A stretch of 41,593 bases of DNA, taken from assembly GCA_017634555.1 (NCBI GenBank), contig JAGBNF010000031.1:1-41593 (forward strand), given 5' to 3'. How positions within the stretch are numbered: position 1 is the first letter of the stretch; each line of letters starts with the position of its first letter. Source of the DNA: Eubacterium sp. (GTDB lineage: Bacteria > Bacillota > Clostridia > Lachnospirales > Lachnospiraceae). The notes beneath the pieces are model-generated. The model had not been told where the DNA came from. It searched no databases and saw only the letters and a program-made list of their open reading frames with translations. Below, in pieces: positions 25,340 to 33,753 of the stretch. Both the position numbers and the translations under genes were made by a program.

Positions 25340-25762
25340 ATGAAGGTTATTTGTCAGCATTGCGGTAACAAATTTGATTACCATATGTATGTTGGTCTCT
25401 GTCCGAAATGCGGAAAAATATACAGAACCCGCTCCGAGACCGTTGAACACAATTCAGGCATCGTTCTGAATGCCACATATTCTACGGAGGATATCCATCC
25501 TGAGCTTGAAGAGTACTGGAACAGAAGCTTCAATACTCATAATCATAATTATCAGGCACCTCCACAGCAGGTTCAGAATGCGTATCCTGAGAAAATGTAC
25601 CAGAAAACGCAGCTGAATAAGGCTTACCGCCCGCCTCAGGCCATGATACGCACGAGCAACAGGCCTCAGCCTAAAAAGCAGGGCTCAGGCGCAGCTCTGT
25701 TCTTTATTGTAGTGATCATAATGATCATAATGTTTATGTATGCCCTTGCGGGAAATTTCTAA
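25340..25762 (+). CDS. Zinc-ribbon protein with C-terminal membrane anchor
   Basis: 140 aa from the ATG at 25340, eight nt after AAGGAG. The N-terminal ribbon has CQHCGN and CPKCGKIYRTRSE. A hydrophilic, Asn/Gln/Pro-rich middle follows, with HNHNYQAPPQQ near the centre, and a C-terminal helix (AALFFIVVIIMIIMFMYALAG) that would anchor it with the ribbon in the cytoplasm. The function is unknown. It sits between larC and larB but on the opposite strand, diverging from larC and converging on larB with a seven-bp gap. Co-regulation with larC through the shared intergenic palindrome is possible. Confidence 0.78.
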   Translation: MKVICQHCGNKFDYHMYVGLCPKCGKIYRTRSETVEHNSGIVLNATYSTEDIHPELEEYWNRSFNTHNHNYQAPPQQVQNAYPEKMYQKTQLNKAYRPPQAMIRTSNRPQPKKQGSGAALFFIVVIIMIIMFMYALAGNF

Positions 25763-25769
25763 ATTAATG

Positions 25770-26465
25770 TTATTTGTCGCATCGCTCAGCTAATCTGTTA
25801 ATCTGGGTTGCAACATACCCTGCACCATAACCGTTGTCTATATTGACAACGGTTATTCCATTTGCACAGGAATTGATCATAGTAAGAAGCGCCGAAAGGC
25901 CTCCCATACTTGCCCCATATCCCACTGATGTAGGAACAGCTATCACCGGATTTGATACAAGTCCGCCGATAACGCTGGCAAGTGCGCCCTCCATTCCGGC
26001 AACTACGATGACGCAGTTGGCTTCTCTTATCTCATCTGCCTTTGACAGGACTCTGTGAATCCCGCTCACGCCCACGTCATATATTCTTCTGACTCTGCCG
26101 CCAAAGTATTCGGCAGTCTCCGCAGCTTCCTCTGCAACCGGAATATCAGCCGTGCCGCCAGTACAGACCGCAATAAGGCCGATACCATCCACACCCTGTT
26201 TTATAGGCTTTATATGTGTATCGACCTTCAGGATCCTCGAAACCTTATTGTACTGAACGTCGGGAATTACCTCTTTAATTATTTCATACTGGTGTTCGCT
26301 GGCTCTTGTTCCGAATATCTGTCCGTCATTTTCAAGAAGCTTCTTATAAATACCTATCAGATATTCGTCGGGTTTTCCTTCGCAGAATACAACCTCCGGA
26401 AATCCTGTTCTTTTTTCTCTGTCTGTATCCAGCTTTGCATATTGCAGTTCATCATATTTATCCAT
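25770..26465 (-). CDS. larB: LarB, pyridinium dicarboxylate/thiocarboxylate cofactor pathway enzyme
   Basis: 231 aa, the usual length. LarB carboxylates and hydrolyses nicotinic acid adenine dinucleotide to start nickel-pincer cofactor synthesis. The C-terminal two thirds resemble PurE: IAVCTGGTADIPVAEEAAETAE, VIVVAGMEGALASVIGGLV and VIAVPTSVGYGASMGG. The N-terminal FPEVVFCEGKP segment is typical. The start has a weak GGTGG. It is on the same strand as larC but separated by a reversed gene. LarE, the sulphur donor, and a lactate racemase are not in the window. The pathway draws on the nicotinate branch that pncB, next door, also feeds. Confidence 0.92.
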   Translation of the reverse strand: MDKYDELQYAKLDTDREKRTGFPEVVFCEGKPDEYLIGIYKKLLENDGQIFGTRASEHQYEIIKEVIPDVQYNKVSRILKVDTHIKPIKQGVDGIGLIAVCTGGTADIPVAEEAAETAEYFGGRVRRIYDVGVSGIHRVLSKADEIREANCVIVVAGMEGALASVIGGLVSNPVIAVPTSVGYGASMGGLSALLTMINSCANGITVVNIDNGYGAGYVATQINRLAERCDK

Positions 26466-26549
26466 ATTACCACCAATACCTTTTAATCGATTGACACCGA
26501 ACTTCTGCCCTTAATACATAGCAGCCGCGCCGCCCCCATAATACACAAT

Positions 26550-26590
26550 AAGCGTGCCGCACTGGGTTTTTATACCCTTACGACACGCTT
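26550..26590 (-). terminator. pncB terminator
   Basis: AAGCGTG (26550-26556) pairs with CACGCTT (26584-26590) around an inner GGGT/ACCC hairpin. It lies 12 nt after the pncB stop on the minus strand. Confidence 0.6.
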
Positions 26591-26602
26591 TACATTAATC
26601 CA

Positions 26603-27814
26603 TTACTTTACAACGTGATTCATCTTAGATCTTGTAAGACGATACTCTACAGAACGTCTCAGATAATCCAGGAAGTCCTCATTTCTGCACATTGACTTTC
26701 CAGGTGAATCTGAAAGCTTAGCAACCGGACGACCGTTTACATACTGAAGCTTGATAACGATGTTAAGAGCCTCCTCGTATGTATCGTTTGAAACGAAGGT
26801 TCCGATACCGAAGGATACTTTTGTCTTATCCTTAAAGTAATCATAAAGCTGCTGAGCCTTATCGAAATCCAGGCTGTCGCTGAAGAGAAGAAGCTTTGTC
26901 TTCGGATCAACGCCGTAGCTCTTGTAATGATTGATGATCTTCTCGCCCCACTCATAAGGATCGCCGCTGTCATGACGAACACCTGTGTAGTTGTTGACCA
27001 TTGAACGGTCAAAGTCAAGAAGGAAAAGATCTGTAGTAACTGTATCTGTAAGAGCTGTTCCGTTATCACCCTGATACTCGTTGTACCAGTCACGCATAGC
27101 ATGATGATTTGTATATGCAAGAGGAATTGAATCAATTCCCTGATACATCTGTACGAACTCATGTGCATAGGTTCCGATAGGAGTTACATTGTACTTCATA
27201 GCAAGGTACACATTTGATGTACCAACACAGTTCTGTGTCTCCTGGCAGAATCTTCTTACAACAACATCCTCCCACTCACGTGAAAGTCTTCTTCTACATC
27301 CAAACTCAGCAAACTTAAATGTGTAAGTTCCGTCGTTCATAGCCTTGATCTTCTCATCAAGACGCTTCTCTGCATCAGCTCTGAGCTTATCATAATCAAA
27401 TGCCATACGGAAATATACTTCATTGATGATCTCAAGAAGATATATCTCAAACTGCATAGCTGAGAAGAGCGGTCCGTCAACGATAACTGTAAGTCCGCCG
27501 TTTTCTTTAGCTCTGATCGTTACATAATCTCTGATCGGATGCCAGAGTCTGAGGAATTCTACGTAGTCATCCTTGATGAAACGGATGGAACGAAGATAAT
27601 CCAGCTCTTCATTATTGAATCTGAGTGAGCAGAGATGATCAACCTGCTCTGTAATTTCCTGAACCATCTCAGGAGTAAATACTATTCCGTCATTTCTACA
27701 TTTAAAGTAGTACTGTCCGCAAAGATCTGTGTGCTTATGGAAGATAACCTGATCCATGTTGAACTTATACAGGTCTGTATCCAGAAGTGACTGTACGATT
27801 GGTTCTAACTTCAT
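26603..27814 (-). CDS. pncB: Nicotinate phosphoribosyltransferase
   Basis: 403 aa, typical of the Escherichia-type PncB. It makes nicotinate mononucleotide from nicotinate and PRPP with ATP, the first committed step of NAD salvage. Motifs: LLDTDLYKFNMDQV at the N-terminus, EFGCRRRLS, IGTYAHEFVQMYQ (the His that is phosphorylated in this family), GVRHDSGDPYEWGEK, LLFSDSLDFDKA and FGIGTFVSND. AGAGG precedes the ATG. It is a single-gene unit with a clear promoter, a leader palindrome and a terminator. An NrtR-like Nudix protein encoded about 2 kb away is a candidate regulator. Confidence 0.96.
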   Translation of the reverse strand: MKLEPIVQSLLDTDLYKFNMDQVIFHKHTDLCGQYYFKCRNDGIVFTPEMVQEITEQVDHLCSLRFNNEELDYLRSIRFIKDDYVEFLRLWHPIRDYVTIRAKENGGLTVIVDGPLFSAMQFEIYLLEIINEVYFRMAFDYDKLRADAEKRLDEKIKAMNDGTYTFKFAEFGCRRRLSREWEDVVVRRFCQETQNCVGTSNVYLAMKYNVTPIGTYAHEFVQMYQGIDSIPLAYTNHHAMRDWYNEYQGDNGTALTDTVTTDLFLLDFDRSMVNNYTGVRHDSGDPYEWGEKIINHYKSYGVDPKTKLLLFSDSLDFDKAQQLYDYFKDKTKVSFGIGTFVSNDTYEEALNIVIKLQYVNGRPVAKLSDSPGKSMCRNEDFLDYLRRSVEYRLTRSKMNHVVK

Positions 27815-27833
27815 AATTTTTTTACCTCTTAGC

Positions 27834-27850
27834 TTTCAACGAATTTGAAA
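27834..27850 (-). promoter_or_regulatory. Palindrome in pncB leader
   Basis: TTTCAA-N5-TTGAAA lies between the predicted transcription start and the ribosome binding site of pncB. It could be an operator or a minor RNA hairpin. Confidence 0.3.
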
Positions 27851-27866
27851 AAGTAATCTATCCCCC

Positions 27867-27896
27867 ATAATACATCATAATAAGCCATTTATTCAA
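27867..27896 (-). promoter_or_regulatory. pncB promoter
   Basis: TTGAAT (27891-27896), 18-nt spacer, TATTAT (27867-27872) on the minus strand, giving a leader of about 45 nt. Confidence 0.6.
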
Positions 27897-27913
27897 GGTT
27901 TATTGTATAAACT

Positions 27914-28888
27914 CTATTCCAAACCCGTCAGATCTATCAGATCATCCAGAATGCGTAAGCTATTTCCGGCGTCCTTTATATTTCGTCCGAAGAATTCCGT
28001 AGCCATGGCTGAATCAACCGTCTTTACTGCAGCCTTTCCATCAACTGTATATTCGAATGTAACGCTGTCAAGGTTATCGATAACTCCGATCAGAATATAG
28101 GATATGGACTCCATGTCACTTTCCTTAAGCACTTTGTCTTCTCCCAAAATGTCCTCACTCAGGTAAAATGTCCAGCCATAAGGCTCTTTTTCTGTCTCAA
28201 GCTCATTGGTATATTCTCCAAAACGGTTCTGAACATCAAGAGCTCTTGCAGTTTCTCCGTTTTCCGGCATGTCACCTACATACTCATGTTTTGTTTCATA
28301 TACATTTGCTGCAAGCCGAGATATTTCCTCGCCATCCTCCCAGATGATACGGTCATTTACCTTCACCTGACGGATCTTGCTCTGTGCCGTATACTCCTCA
28401 TGGAAGCCGTCAGCATAGAAAGGACCTGCTGCAACTCCCTTAGTAGTAATATTTATAACTCCATCCTCTTCAGTAAAAAGAACCTTTGATACATCATGTA
28501 CAGGACCTACTGCTTTTCCGTTTATAGCAAGATGATTGTCTTCAACCTTTACAGTACATGTAATCCAGTCTCCGTAGATTGGCTCTCCGATTATATAAAG
28601 CCTTACAAAGATCACCGCAGCTATTATAACCGCAGCTGCAGCAAGACTAGAAATAAGAACTCGCACATTTTTCTTCTTATTCTTCTTAAGGAAATCTATT
28701 TCCTTCTTATCATTTTCATCCGGAACGTAATTTGCATCATATCCGGCTCTCATAGCCTCGAGGGTCTTTCTGCATTTCTCGCATCCCTCAACGTGCTCCT
28801 CAATCACTTTATCAGTAACAGGACTTGTCAGGCCATCAACATAGGATGGCATGAGATCCATTATTATTTCGCATGGTATCTTACTCAT
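27914..28888 (-). CDS. Transmembrane anti-sigma factor with DUF4825-like outer domain
   Basis: 324 aa. The N-terminus is a zinc-finger anti-sigma domain: Cys6, then HVEGCEKC (His32, Cys36, Cys39). A KKNKKKN stretch leads to one membrane helix (about 75-97). The outer part contains a C-terminal module (PYGWTFYLSEDILG...SYILIGVIDNLDSVTFEY) resembling the DUF4825 domain often found on clostridial anti-sigma factors. The start overlaps the end of the sigma gene by eight bp, implying equimolar coupled translation. It would hold the sigma factor at the membrane until an envelope signal; the signal is unknown. Confidence 0.88.
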   Translation of the reverse strand: MSKIPCEIIMDLMPSYVDGLTSPVTDKVIEEHVEGCEKCRKTLEAMRAGYDANYVPDENDKKEIDFLKKNKKKNVRVLISSLAAAAVIIAAVIFVRLYIIGEPIYGDWITCTVKVEDNHLAINGKAVGPVHDVSKVLFTEEDGVINITTKGVAAGPFYADGFHEEYTAQSKIRQVKVNDRIIWEDGEEISRLAANVYETKHEYVGDMPENGETARALDVQNRFGEYTNELETEKEPYGWTFYLSEDILGEDKVLKESDMESISYILIGVIDNLDSVTFEYTVDGKAAVKTVDSAMATEFFGRNIKDAGNSLRILDDLIDLTGLE

Positions 28889-29360
28889 TTGTCTCCACTT
28901 CCTTTCTCAGTTTTTCCTTACCTCTATAGAACGTTACTCTTGCCCAGTTTTCTGTCTTTTGATGAATTTCTCCTATCTCGCGGAAAGACAGCCCTCCGAA
29001 TGCTCGGAGATATATAACCTCACGGTACGGCTCCTCTACTTCATGGAGCTTTCTGAACAGCTCCATCTTATCCGCATTCTTCATCACATCCTGTTCGGCT
29101 GAATCCACCGGAATGGCCAGATCCTCTATGTCTTCATGCCCCGGATGCTTTCTCATGTAGGTAAGGAATACATTCTTTGCTATAGCGCAAAGCCATGTAG
29201 ATATCTTGCAGCTTTCATCATATTTATCGATGGATCTTATTGCCTGGTAGAAGGTTTCCTGTGTCAGTTCTTCTGCCACATCCTGATCCTGTGTCTTCGA
29301 CAATATGAATCTGTAAACTGTCTGAGCATATTTCTGATATATCTCATCCATCGACTGCAA
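28881..29360 (-). CDS. ECF RNA polymerase sigma factor
   Basis: 159 aa. Region 2 (EELTQETFYQAIRSIDKYDESCKISTWLCAIAKN) and region 4 (YREVIYLRAFGGLSFREIGEIHQKTENWARVTFYRGKEKLR) are both present, with the short linker of group IV sigma factors. I keep the TTG start at 29360 because AAAGGAGG lies seven nt upstream; the first ATG, three codons later, would be 16 nt away. It is co-transcribed with its anti-sigma. A TGTAAC-type element about 55 nt upstream suggests autoregulation. Confidence 0.92.
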   Translation of the reverse strand: MQSMDEIYQKYAQTVYRFILSKTQDQDVAEELTQETFYQAIRSIDKYDESCKISTWLCAIAKNVFLTYMRKHPGHEDIEDLAIPVDSAEQDVMKNADKMELFRKLHEVEEPYREVIYLRAFGGLSFREIGEIHQKTENWARVTFYRGKEKLRKEVETNE

Positions 29361-29392
29361 GTTCTCACCTCCTTTTTGTTCGTTCTATATGG

Positions 29393-29421
29393 TTAATGCA
29401 GGAAAGTGTCGATTCGTTACA
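29393..29421 (-). promoter_or_regulatory. Candidate ECF-type autoregulated promoter
   Basis: On the minus strand TGTAAC (29416-29421) precedes an A/T-rich stretch and TGCATTAA (29393-29400) at roughly ECF spacing. TGTAAC is a common -35 for Firmicute ECF factors; the -10 match is weaker. Confidence 0.4.
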
Positions 29422-29474
29422 AACTTTTATAAATTTTTTCAAAAAAATTTTTACGCCCTGCCAAATAACACAAA

Positions 29475-29507
29475 ATAATAGGCACCTCTGAGCAAGATGC
29501 CTATTAT
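29475..29507 (-). terminator. Terminator of the Nudix gene
   Basis: ATAATAGGCA (29475-29484) pairs with TGCCTATTAT (29498-29507); on the minus strand TTTTGTG follows. It lies 24 nt after the Nudix stop. Confidence 0.65.
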
Positions 29508-29531
29508 AACGTATTCAAAATTCCAACTTTT

Positions 29532-30437
29532 TTAATTGTAAAATGCTTCCAGATTTCTCTTGAACAGCTTTGCCGGTCTGTGGCCTGCTCCGCCAAGCAT
29601 TTCTGTTGTTTCAATAACAAACGGTGCGATCTTTCTTCTGAAGTTCGGTGTGAGCAGCTTCTCACCGAGAACGATCTCATACGCTTCCTGAAGACTGTAA
29701 AGCGTAAACTTCTCAGGCATAAGGTCAAAGATTATTCTGCCCGCATCATCCGCATTCTCATGAAGTGACTTGAAAGCTCTTGTAATTATCTCTGCATGAT
29801 CAAATGCGAGTCTTCCACCGTCTATAATTTCATAATTCACTGTTTCATGATGATCTGAGAAGTTTCTTGTCTCCTCAACGACTGAGACGATCTTCTCACC
29901 CAGTGATTTATTTTCGAAAACCAGCTCATATCTGGTATTTATCTCTGCTGAATTAGCCTTAACATGCTTCTTCATCTCGCTTATGTTTATATCGATGGTG
30001 AACCATGCAGCCTCTCCCGCATCTGTTCCTGAAGCAACATTACATTTAGAAGCATCAACGAGAGCAAGATATGCCTGCGATGTGATCCATCCTCTTGGAT
30101 CTCTGTCCGGCGCGCTGAAGAATCCGAACGGCTCAAGGAATGCACTGTCAACCGCTGTCTCCTCCCTAAGTTCACGAAGTGCTGTCTCGCGGAGCTCTTC
30201 TCCCTTCTGTGCAAATCCACCCGGAAGTGCCCAGTAATCTTTATATGGGAAGCCTCCTCTCTTTATAAGGAGTACGCCCAGCTTCTGTACAGGATCCTTC
30301 CTGTATTCCTCACTCTCCTCTTCCTTAAGGATAGCAAACACTGCTATATCCGCTGTAAGTGACGGACGTTCAAACTCGCTTATATCATATGACTTCAGAA
30401 ATTCCTTTTCTTCTTTCGACATCTTGTATTCTCTCAC
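29532..30437 (-). CDS. Nudix protein with NrtR-like C-terminal winged helix
   Basis: 301 aa from a GTG at 30437, chosen because GGAGG lies nine nt upstream; an ATG five codons later is an alternative. The Nudix box is complete (GGFAQKGEELRETALRELREET), so hydrolysis is expected. The C-terminal ~110 residues (GGRLAFDHAEIITRAFKSL...FTLYSLQEAYEIVLGEKLLTPNFRRKI) match the winged-helix part of NrtR, the NAD-metabolism repressor that senses ADP-ribose through its Nudix domain. Many NrtR proteins have lost the Nudix box; this one has not. It could be a regulator, an ADP-ribose pyrophosphatase, or both. Proximity to pncB favours a role in NAD metabolism. Confidence 0.85.
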   Translation of the reverse strand: MREYKMSKEEKEFLKSYDISEFERPSLTADIAVFAILKEEESEEYRKDPVQKLGVLLIKRGGFPYKDYWALPGGFAQKGEELRETALRELREETAVDSAFLEPFGFFSAPDRDPRGWITSQAYLALVDASKCNVASGTDAGEAAWFTIDINISEMKKHVKANSAEINTRYELVFENKSLGEKIVSVVEETRNFSDHHETVNYEIIDGGRLAFDHAEIITRAFKSLHENADDAGRIIFDLMPEKFTLYSLQEAYEIVLGEKLLTPNFRRKIAPFVIETTEMLGGAGHRPAKLFKRNLEAFYN

Positions 30438-30474
30438 TTCGATCTTCCTCCGTTCAGTTTTCTGTATAGTAAAT

Positions 30475-30503
30475 AATATATCCTTTTTTAATTCCAAAAA
30501 CAA
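30475..30503 (-). promoter_or_regulatory. Promoter of the Nudix/NrtR-like gene
   Basis: TTGTTT (30498-30503), 17 nt, TATATT (30475-30480) on the minus strand, about 35 nt before the GTG. Confidence 0.45.
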
Positions 30504-30561
30504 TCTATTTTTATTATTCTGATAATATCATCACAGAAAAATGTGCATTTCCCCGATAATA

Positions 30562-31260
30562 TTACTTACTTTCCGGTGTAAAGAAATAGTACTCAACGGC
30601 ATTCATATTTGCCACATCAAGGCCTTGTCCTTCTACATAGCAGCCATAATACGGTGTATCTATAGTTCCCTGCCCCTCTAATGTATCTTCTCCGTCGATC
30701 CAGCACTTTTCATTATGAAGCATAATACACACCAGGTTATCCTTGGTATACTGCGAATTCATTGAAATTATCTGATTGATCTCTGATTTAGTAACTCCGT
30801 AGCTACTGAGATCCTCAGTTATATACTTATAAGCAGCTTCGCCCTTATAATAATCAAAATGCCCTTCATAATAATAGTTATCATAAACGCCCTTGTCCTT
30901 ATAATACTTAAATGTACCGTCTTCTTCAGGAACAAGATAAGAGCTGCCATGGATTTCATTCCAGCTGTGGTTAACAAAATAATCGCGTGAACCTTCTCCC
31001 TTACCGCCCTTATTCTTCATTAACAAACCGACTACTCCGACAACAAGAACAACTCCGATTACCATAATTATTCCGGCAAGCAGTCCGATCTTCTTCGGCG
31101 AAGAAGCAGTATATGGATTGCCCTGCGGCGGCATCATAGGCTGCGAATAGCTCTGCTGATAATTCTGCTGTGGGTAGCCCTGCGGCATCCCCTGCTGTAC
31201 ATACCCTTGAGGTGCTCCCTGCTGAGGGTATCCCTGATTATAATTCTGATTATTATCCAT
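30562..31260 (-). CDS. Membrane protein with Q/G/Y/P-rich cytoplasmic tail
   Basis: 232 aa, function not recognised. Residues 1-52 are low complexity (NQGYPQQGAPQGYVQQ-type). Residues ~56-82 form a membrane helix (IGLLAGIIMVIGVVLVVGVVGLLM) followed by KNKGGKGEGS. The outer ~145 residues are rich in Tyr, Asp and Lys, with a WNEIHGSSYLV...EDGTFKYYKDKG stretch that suggests a small beta domain. The layout is the same as the 771-aa protein next to buk, but the outer domain differs. It has a perfect-consensus promoter and a downstream dyad shared with the 555-aa gene. Confidence 0.78.
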   Translation of the reverse strand: MDNNQNYNQGYPQQGAPQGYVQQGMPQGYPQQNYQQSYSQPMMPPQGNPYTASSPKKIGLLAGIIMVIGVVLVVGVVGLLMKNKGGKGEGSRDYFVNHSWNEIHGSSYLVPEEDGTFKYYKDKGVYDNYYYEGHFDYYKGEAAYKYITEDLSSYGVTKSEINQIISMNSQYTKDNLVCIMLHNEKCWIDGEDTLEGQGTIDTPYYGCYVEGQGLDVANMNAVEYYFFTPESK

Positions 31261-31312
31261 ATTATTTTTCCTTTCCTCAAAATCCCCAATATATATCTAA
31301 TCGCTGTTCTTT

Positions 31313-31364
31313 CTTATTATCATTATGATAATATGATTATAAAAAAGCATCCCTCTTATGTCAA
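31313..31364 (-). promoter_or_regulatory. Perfect-consensus promoter plus ATTATC-N5-GATAAT operator
   Basis: TTGACA (31359-31364), 17 nt, TATAAT (31336-31341) on the minus strand. Just downstream, from the -10 edge onward, lies the dyad ATTATC-N5-GATAAT (31316-31332). Positions 31313-31337 match 33702-33726 at every base outside the five-nt loop. A promoter this strong with a dyad over the start site suggests repression. Confidence 0.7.
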
Positions 31365-31399
31365 GAAGAATTTTCGAAATAATTGAATAAATAGAATAA

Positions 31400-31429
31400 A
31401 AAAGCGCCTTCGAAACCGAAAGCGCTTTC
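31400..31429 (-). terminator. Terminator of the 31.4-33.7 kb operon
   Basis: AAAGCGC-C-TTCG pairs with CGAA-A-GCGCTTT around a four-nt loop; on the minus strand TTTTTTATTC follows. Confidence 0.8.
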
Positions 31430-31442
31430 GCGATCACATATT

Positions 31443-31994
31443 CTATGCCATATATATTCTATGTCCGGCTTTTTTAGCCTCCGCAACCAGTTTTCCATAG
31501 GATTCAAGGTCAGTTACAAATACACAGTAGCTGTCACTATCTATATCCATAGCAGCCAGAACATATCCGGCAGCGGCCCATTTCTCATTAAGGATAGCTG
31601 CCCACTGTGTAAATTCCCCGTCCTCATCAAACCATGCTTCATCTATAGGAAGAGACTTATCACCTAAAAGATCCTTAAGGCAATATACGAATTCATCCTT
31701 CTCTTCTTTCCAGTCCAGCTCTGCCAAAAGATTATTGTCCTGAAATGCATCCACCATTCCTATCCAAATGATGGTATCCTCGTCTTCATCTTCTTCCATA
31801 CATCTGTCATCATAGCAGTCCCGATACTCATTAAAATAGGCCTTTGGATCTTCAAAGCACTTACTCAGCCGCTCTGTGGTCGCTCCCTTGCTGTCGATCA
31901 GCTTTATAATGTTTCTGTATGCCTCAATCTTATCGAAATTGTCTGTATTATCCTTTTCATTATTTCGTCCGCCAAACATATTAAAAAGACCCAT
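31443..31994 (-). CDS. DUF6630-like cytoplasmic protein
   Basis: 183 aa with no membrane or signal segment. It is acidic (MEEDEDEDTIIWIGMVDAF) with blocks that resemble DUF6630 proteins: LLAELDWKEEKDEFVYCLKDLL, LPIDEAWFDEDGEFTQW and AAMDIDSDSYCVFV. No biochemical role is known to me for that family. AGGAGT precedes the ATG. It follows the 555-aa membrane protein by 23 bp and ends at a strong terminator, so the two form an operon. Confidence 0.65.
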   Translation of the reverse strand: MGLFNMFGGRNNEKDNTDNFDKIEAYRNIIKLIDSKGATTERLSKCFEDPKAYFNEYRDCYDDRCMEEDEDEDTIIWIGMVDAFQDNNLLAELDWKEEKDEFVYCLKDLLGDKSLPIDEAWFDEDGEFTQWAAILNEKWAAAGYVLAAMDIDSDSYCVFVTDLESYGKLVAEAKKAGHRIYMA

Positions 31995-32017
31995 TTTCTA
32001 TTACTCCTTTTTCGTAA

Positions 32018-33685
32018 TTATTTAAGATCAGTAACATATTCTACACTGTCTATCAAGGTCATATCCCTTGTTTCATCATCCGTGGCATATGCCGGAGTTG
32101 AGTAAACCAGTATTTTATTATCGGTTATGGCCATTCTGAAGGCATTGATATCAATATCTATATAATCAATTCCGTCAGTATAGGTATCGATAACTTCCGA
32201 ACCTGTTCCGTCCATGCCACATTTGCACAGTTCAAATCCATCCTCAAGAAGATGAATATAGTAAATGGTACCGTTATGAACATTGAAGGAACCAACATCC
32301 TGAATGCTGTTTTCCTCAACAATACGATCAGATACCACAAGAAAGTTTGAAATCTCCCGATTATCTATCATCTTTTCATTCAGTGTATAGTAATACTGTC
32401 CTATGGATTGTCTTCTTAAGTTACGATACCCATGATAATCGCTGTTATTCATTAAGTAGAAGCTTAAGATCTCTCCGTCAAAAAATGATCCGTATTTATC
32501 TATAACATCACCGAGATATAAAACCGGACCTGATAGCTTATCCTCTCCGATTTCGAAATAATATATATTACTCTCTACCATATCAATATTATATTTTTGG
32601 CGTTTCATCTCCTCATACGACATGGTAGTCTGAATATATAATCTGTCATCAACTATACAAAAATCCTGGATATCCTGCTTCTCATCCGGTGTTAAGATTT
32701 TCTCCGCCTCGCCCGTTTCAGCATCTACCTTTAAGATTTCCTGCTCATTTGCCAGATAGAGATATCCCTTATAATATCCTATGGAATAATGACTGTCTTC
32801 ACCTCTGAATACTTCAGAAATGTTTCCGTCGCTGTCCATTTTCTTTACAAGCTTATAGTCGCCTTCTTTTCCCTCACCACTATTGGATGACGCGATATAA
32901 AAAAGTCCCTTTTCCGTATTTACGGCCTGATTCTGATAATTTCCGAGATATTCCGCTTCAAGATCCGCTCTTGGAGTATGGTCCTCCTTCTCATAATTTC
33001 CGTAATTATCACTATAATCCATACATATCACAAATGACTTGAACCACATAGCAAGCGTAATCTCAAAAAGAACAATACCGATTATTGCCACTCTTTTCAG
33101 AACCTTATTTCTCGTTTCATCTTCTACAATATCCTTCTCGGTTTTTTCCTTATCCGGATGAACCAGATTATCATATGCCTTCTCCTTCTTATAGCTGTAA
33201 TGGCATATGACTATCACCGTGAAGCAATAGGAAATAAGCACTATAAATGAAATGCCTGCCGGCGATACGAATAAATACTTCATTTCATATCTTGCAAAAA
33301 GAACCGGTGTAAGAAGATAGATGATCATTCCCTCAATTACACCCGCATATACGAAAATATCCGCTTTATATTCCGGAATCATTTTCTTAATGATAAGTAT
33401 CCTGTTGACTATAAGAGCAACGATTGCGATTACCATCACAATCATCATCCATCTGTTGATAGATACCCAGAATTCACCGGACTTTACCTCAACCCTTCCG
33501 AGCAGGACATCAACAAGACTTGATGATTCATATATTTTCTTGCTCTCTATCGAAATCGGACTTTCAAAAGGCCCTCTGACCATGAGCTTATCATATATTG
33601 AATAAAATCCCGGATCAAAACAGCATCCGAAGTAATGTAAAAAATATGCAAATATAATTATTGAAATTATCGTAAAAATAATCAT
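32018..33685 (-). CDS. Membrane protein with extracytoplasmic propeller-like sensor domain
   Basis: 555 aa. About five membrane helices occupy the first 220 residues (MIIFTIISIIIFAYFLHYF; WMMIVMVIAIVALIVN; VYAGVIEGMIIYLLTPVLF; ISFIVLISYCFTVIVICHY; VAIIGIVLFEITLAMWF). The remaining ~330 residues have repeated blade-like segments (GLFYIASSNSGEG, GYYKGYLYLANEQEILKVDAETGEAEKI, FCIVDDRLYIQTTM, FNVHNGTIYYIHLLEDGFELCKCGMDG) as in DUF5050-type beta-propellers. It may sense or bind a ligand outside the cell. It is expressed with the DUF6630-like protein from a promoter carrying the ATTATC dyad. Confidence 0.75.
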   Translation of the reverse strand: MIIFTIISIIIFAYFLHYFGCCFDPGFYSIYDKLMVRGPFESPISIESKKIYESSSLVDVLLGRVEVKSGEFWVSINRWMMIVMVIAIVALIVNRILIIKKMIPEYKADIFVYAGVIEGMIIYLLTPVLFARYEMKYLFVSPAGISFIVLISYCFTVIVICHYSYKKEKAYDNLVHPDKEKTEKDIVEDETRNKVLKRVAIIGIVLFEITLAMWFKSFVICMDYSDNYGNYEKEDHTPRADLEAEYLGNYQNQAVNTEKGLFYIASSNSGEGKEGDYKLVKKMDSDGNISEVFRGEDSHYSIGYYKGYLYLANEQEILKVDAETGEAEKILTPDEKQDIQDFCIVDDRLYIQTTMSYEEMKRQKYNIDMVESNIYYFEIGEDKLSGPVLYLGDVIDKYGSFFDGEILSFYLMNNSDYHGYRNLRRQSIGQYYYTLNEKMIDNREISNFLVVSDRIVEENSIQDVGSFNVHNGTIYYIHLLEDGFELCKCGMDGTGSEVIDTYTDGIDYIDIDINAFRMAITDNKILVYSTPAYATDDETRDMTLIDSVEYVTDLK

Positions 33686-33701
33686 AGCTTTCCTCTTTGT
33701 A

Positions 33702-33753
33702 CTTATTATCTTTTTGATAATATGATATTAACATAATAAATTTGCCCTGTCAA
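33702..33753 (-). promoter_or_regulatory. Promoter plus ATTATC-N5-GATAAT operator
   Basis: TTGACA (33748-33753), 17 nt, TAATAT (33725-33730) on the minus strand. The dyad (33705-33721) begins a few nt after the -10, in the same position as at 31313-31364. The -35 is inside the terminator stem of the preceding PurA-like gene. Confidence 0.65.
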
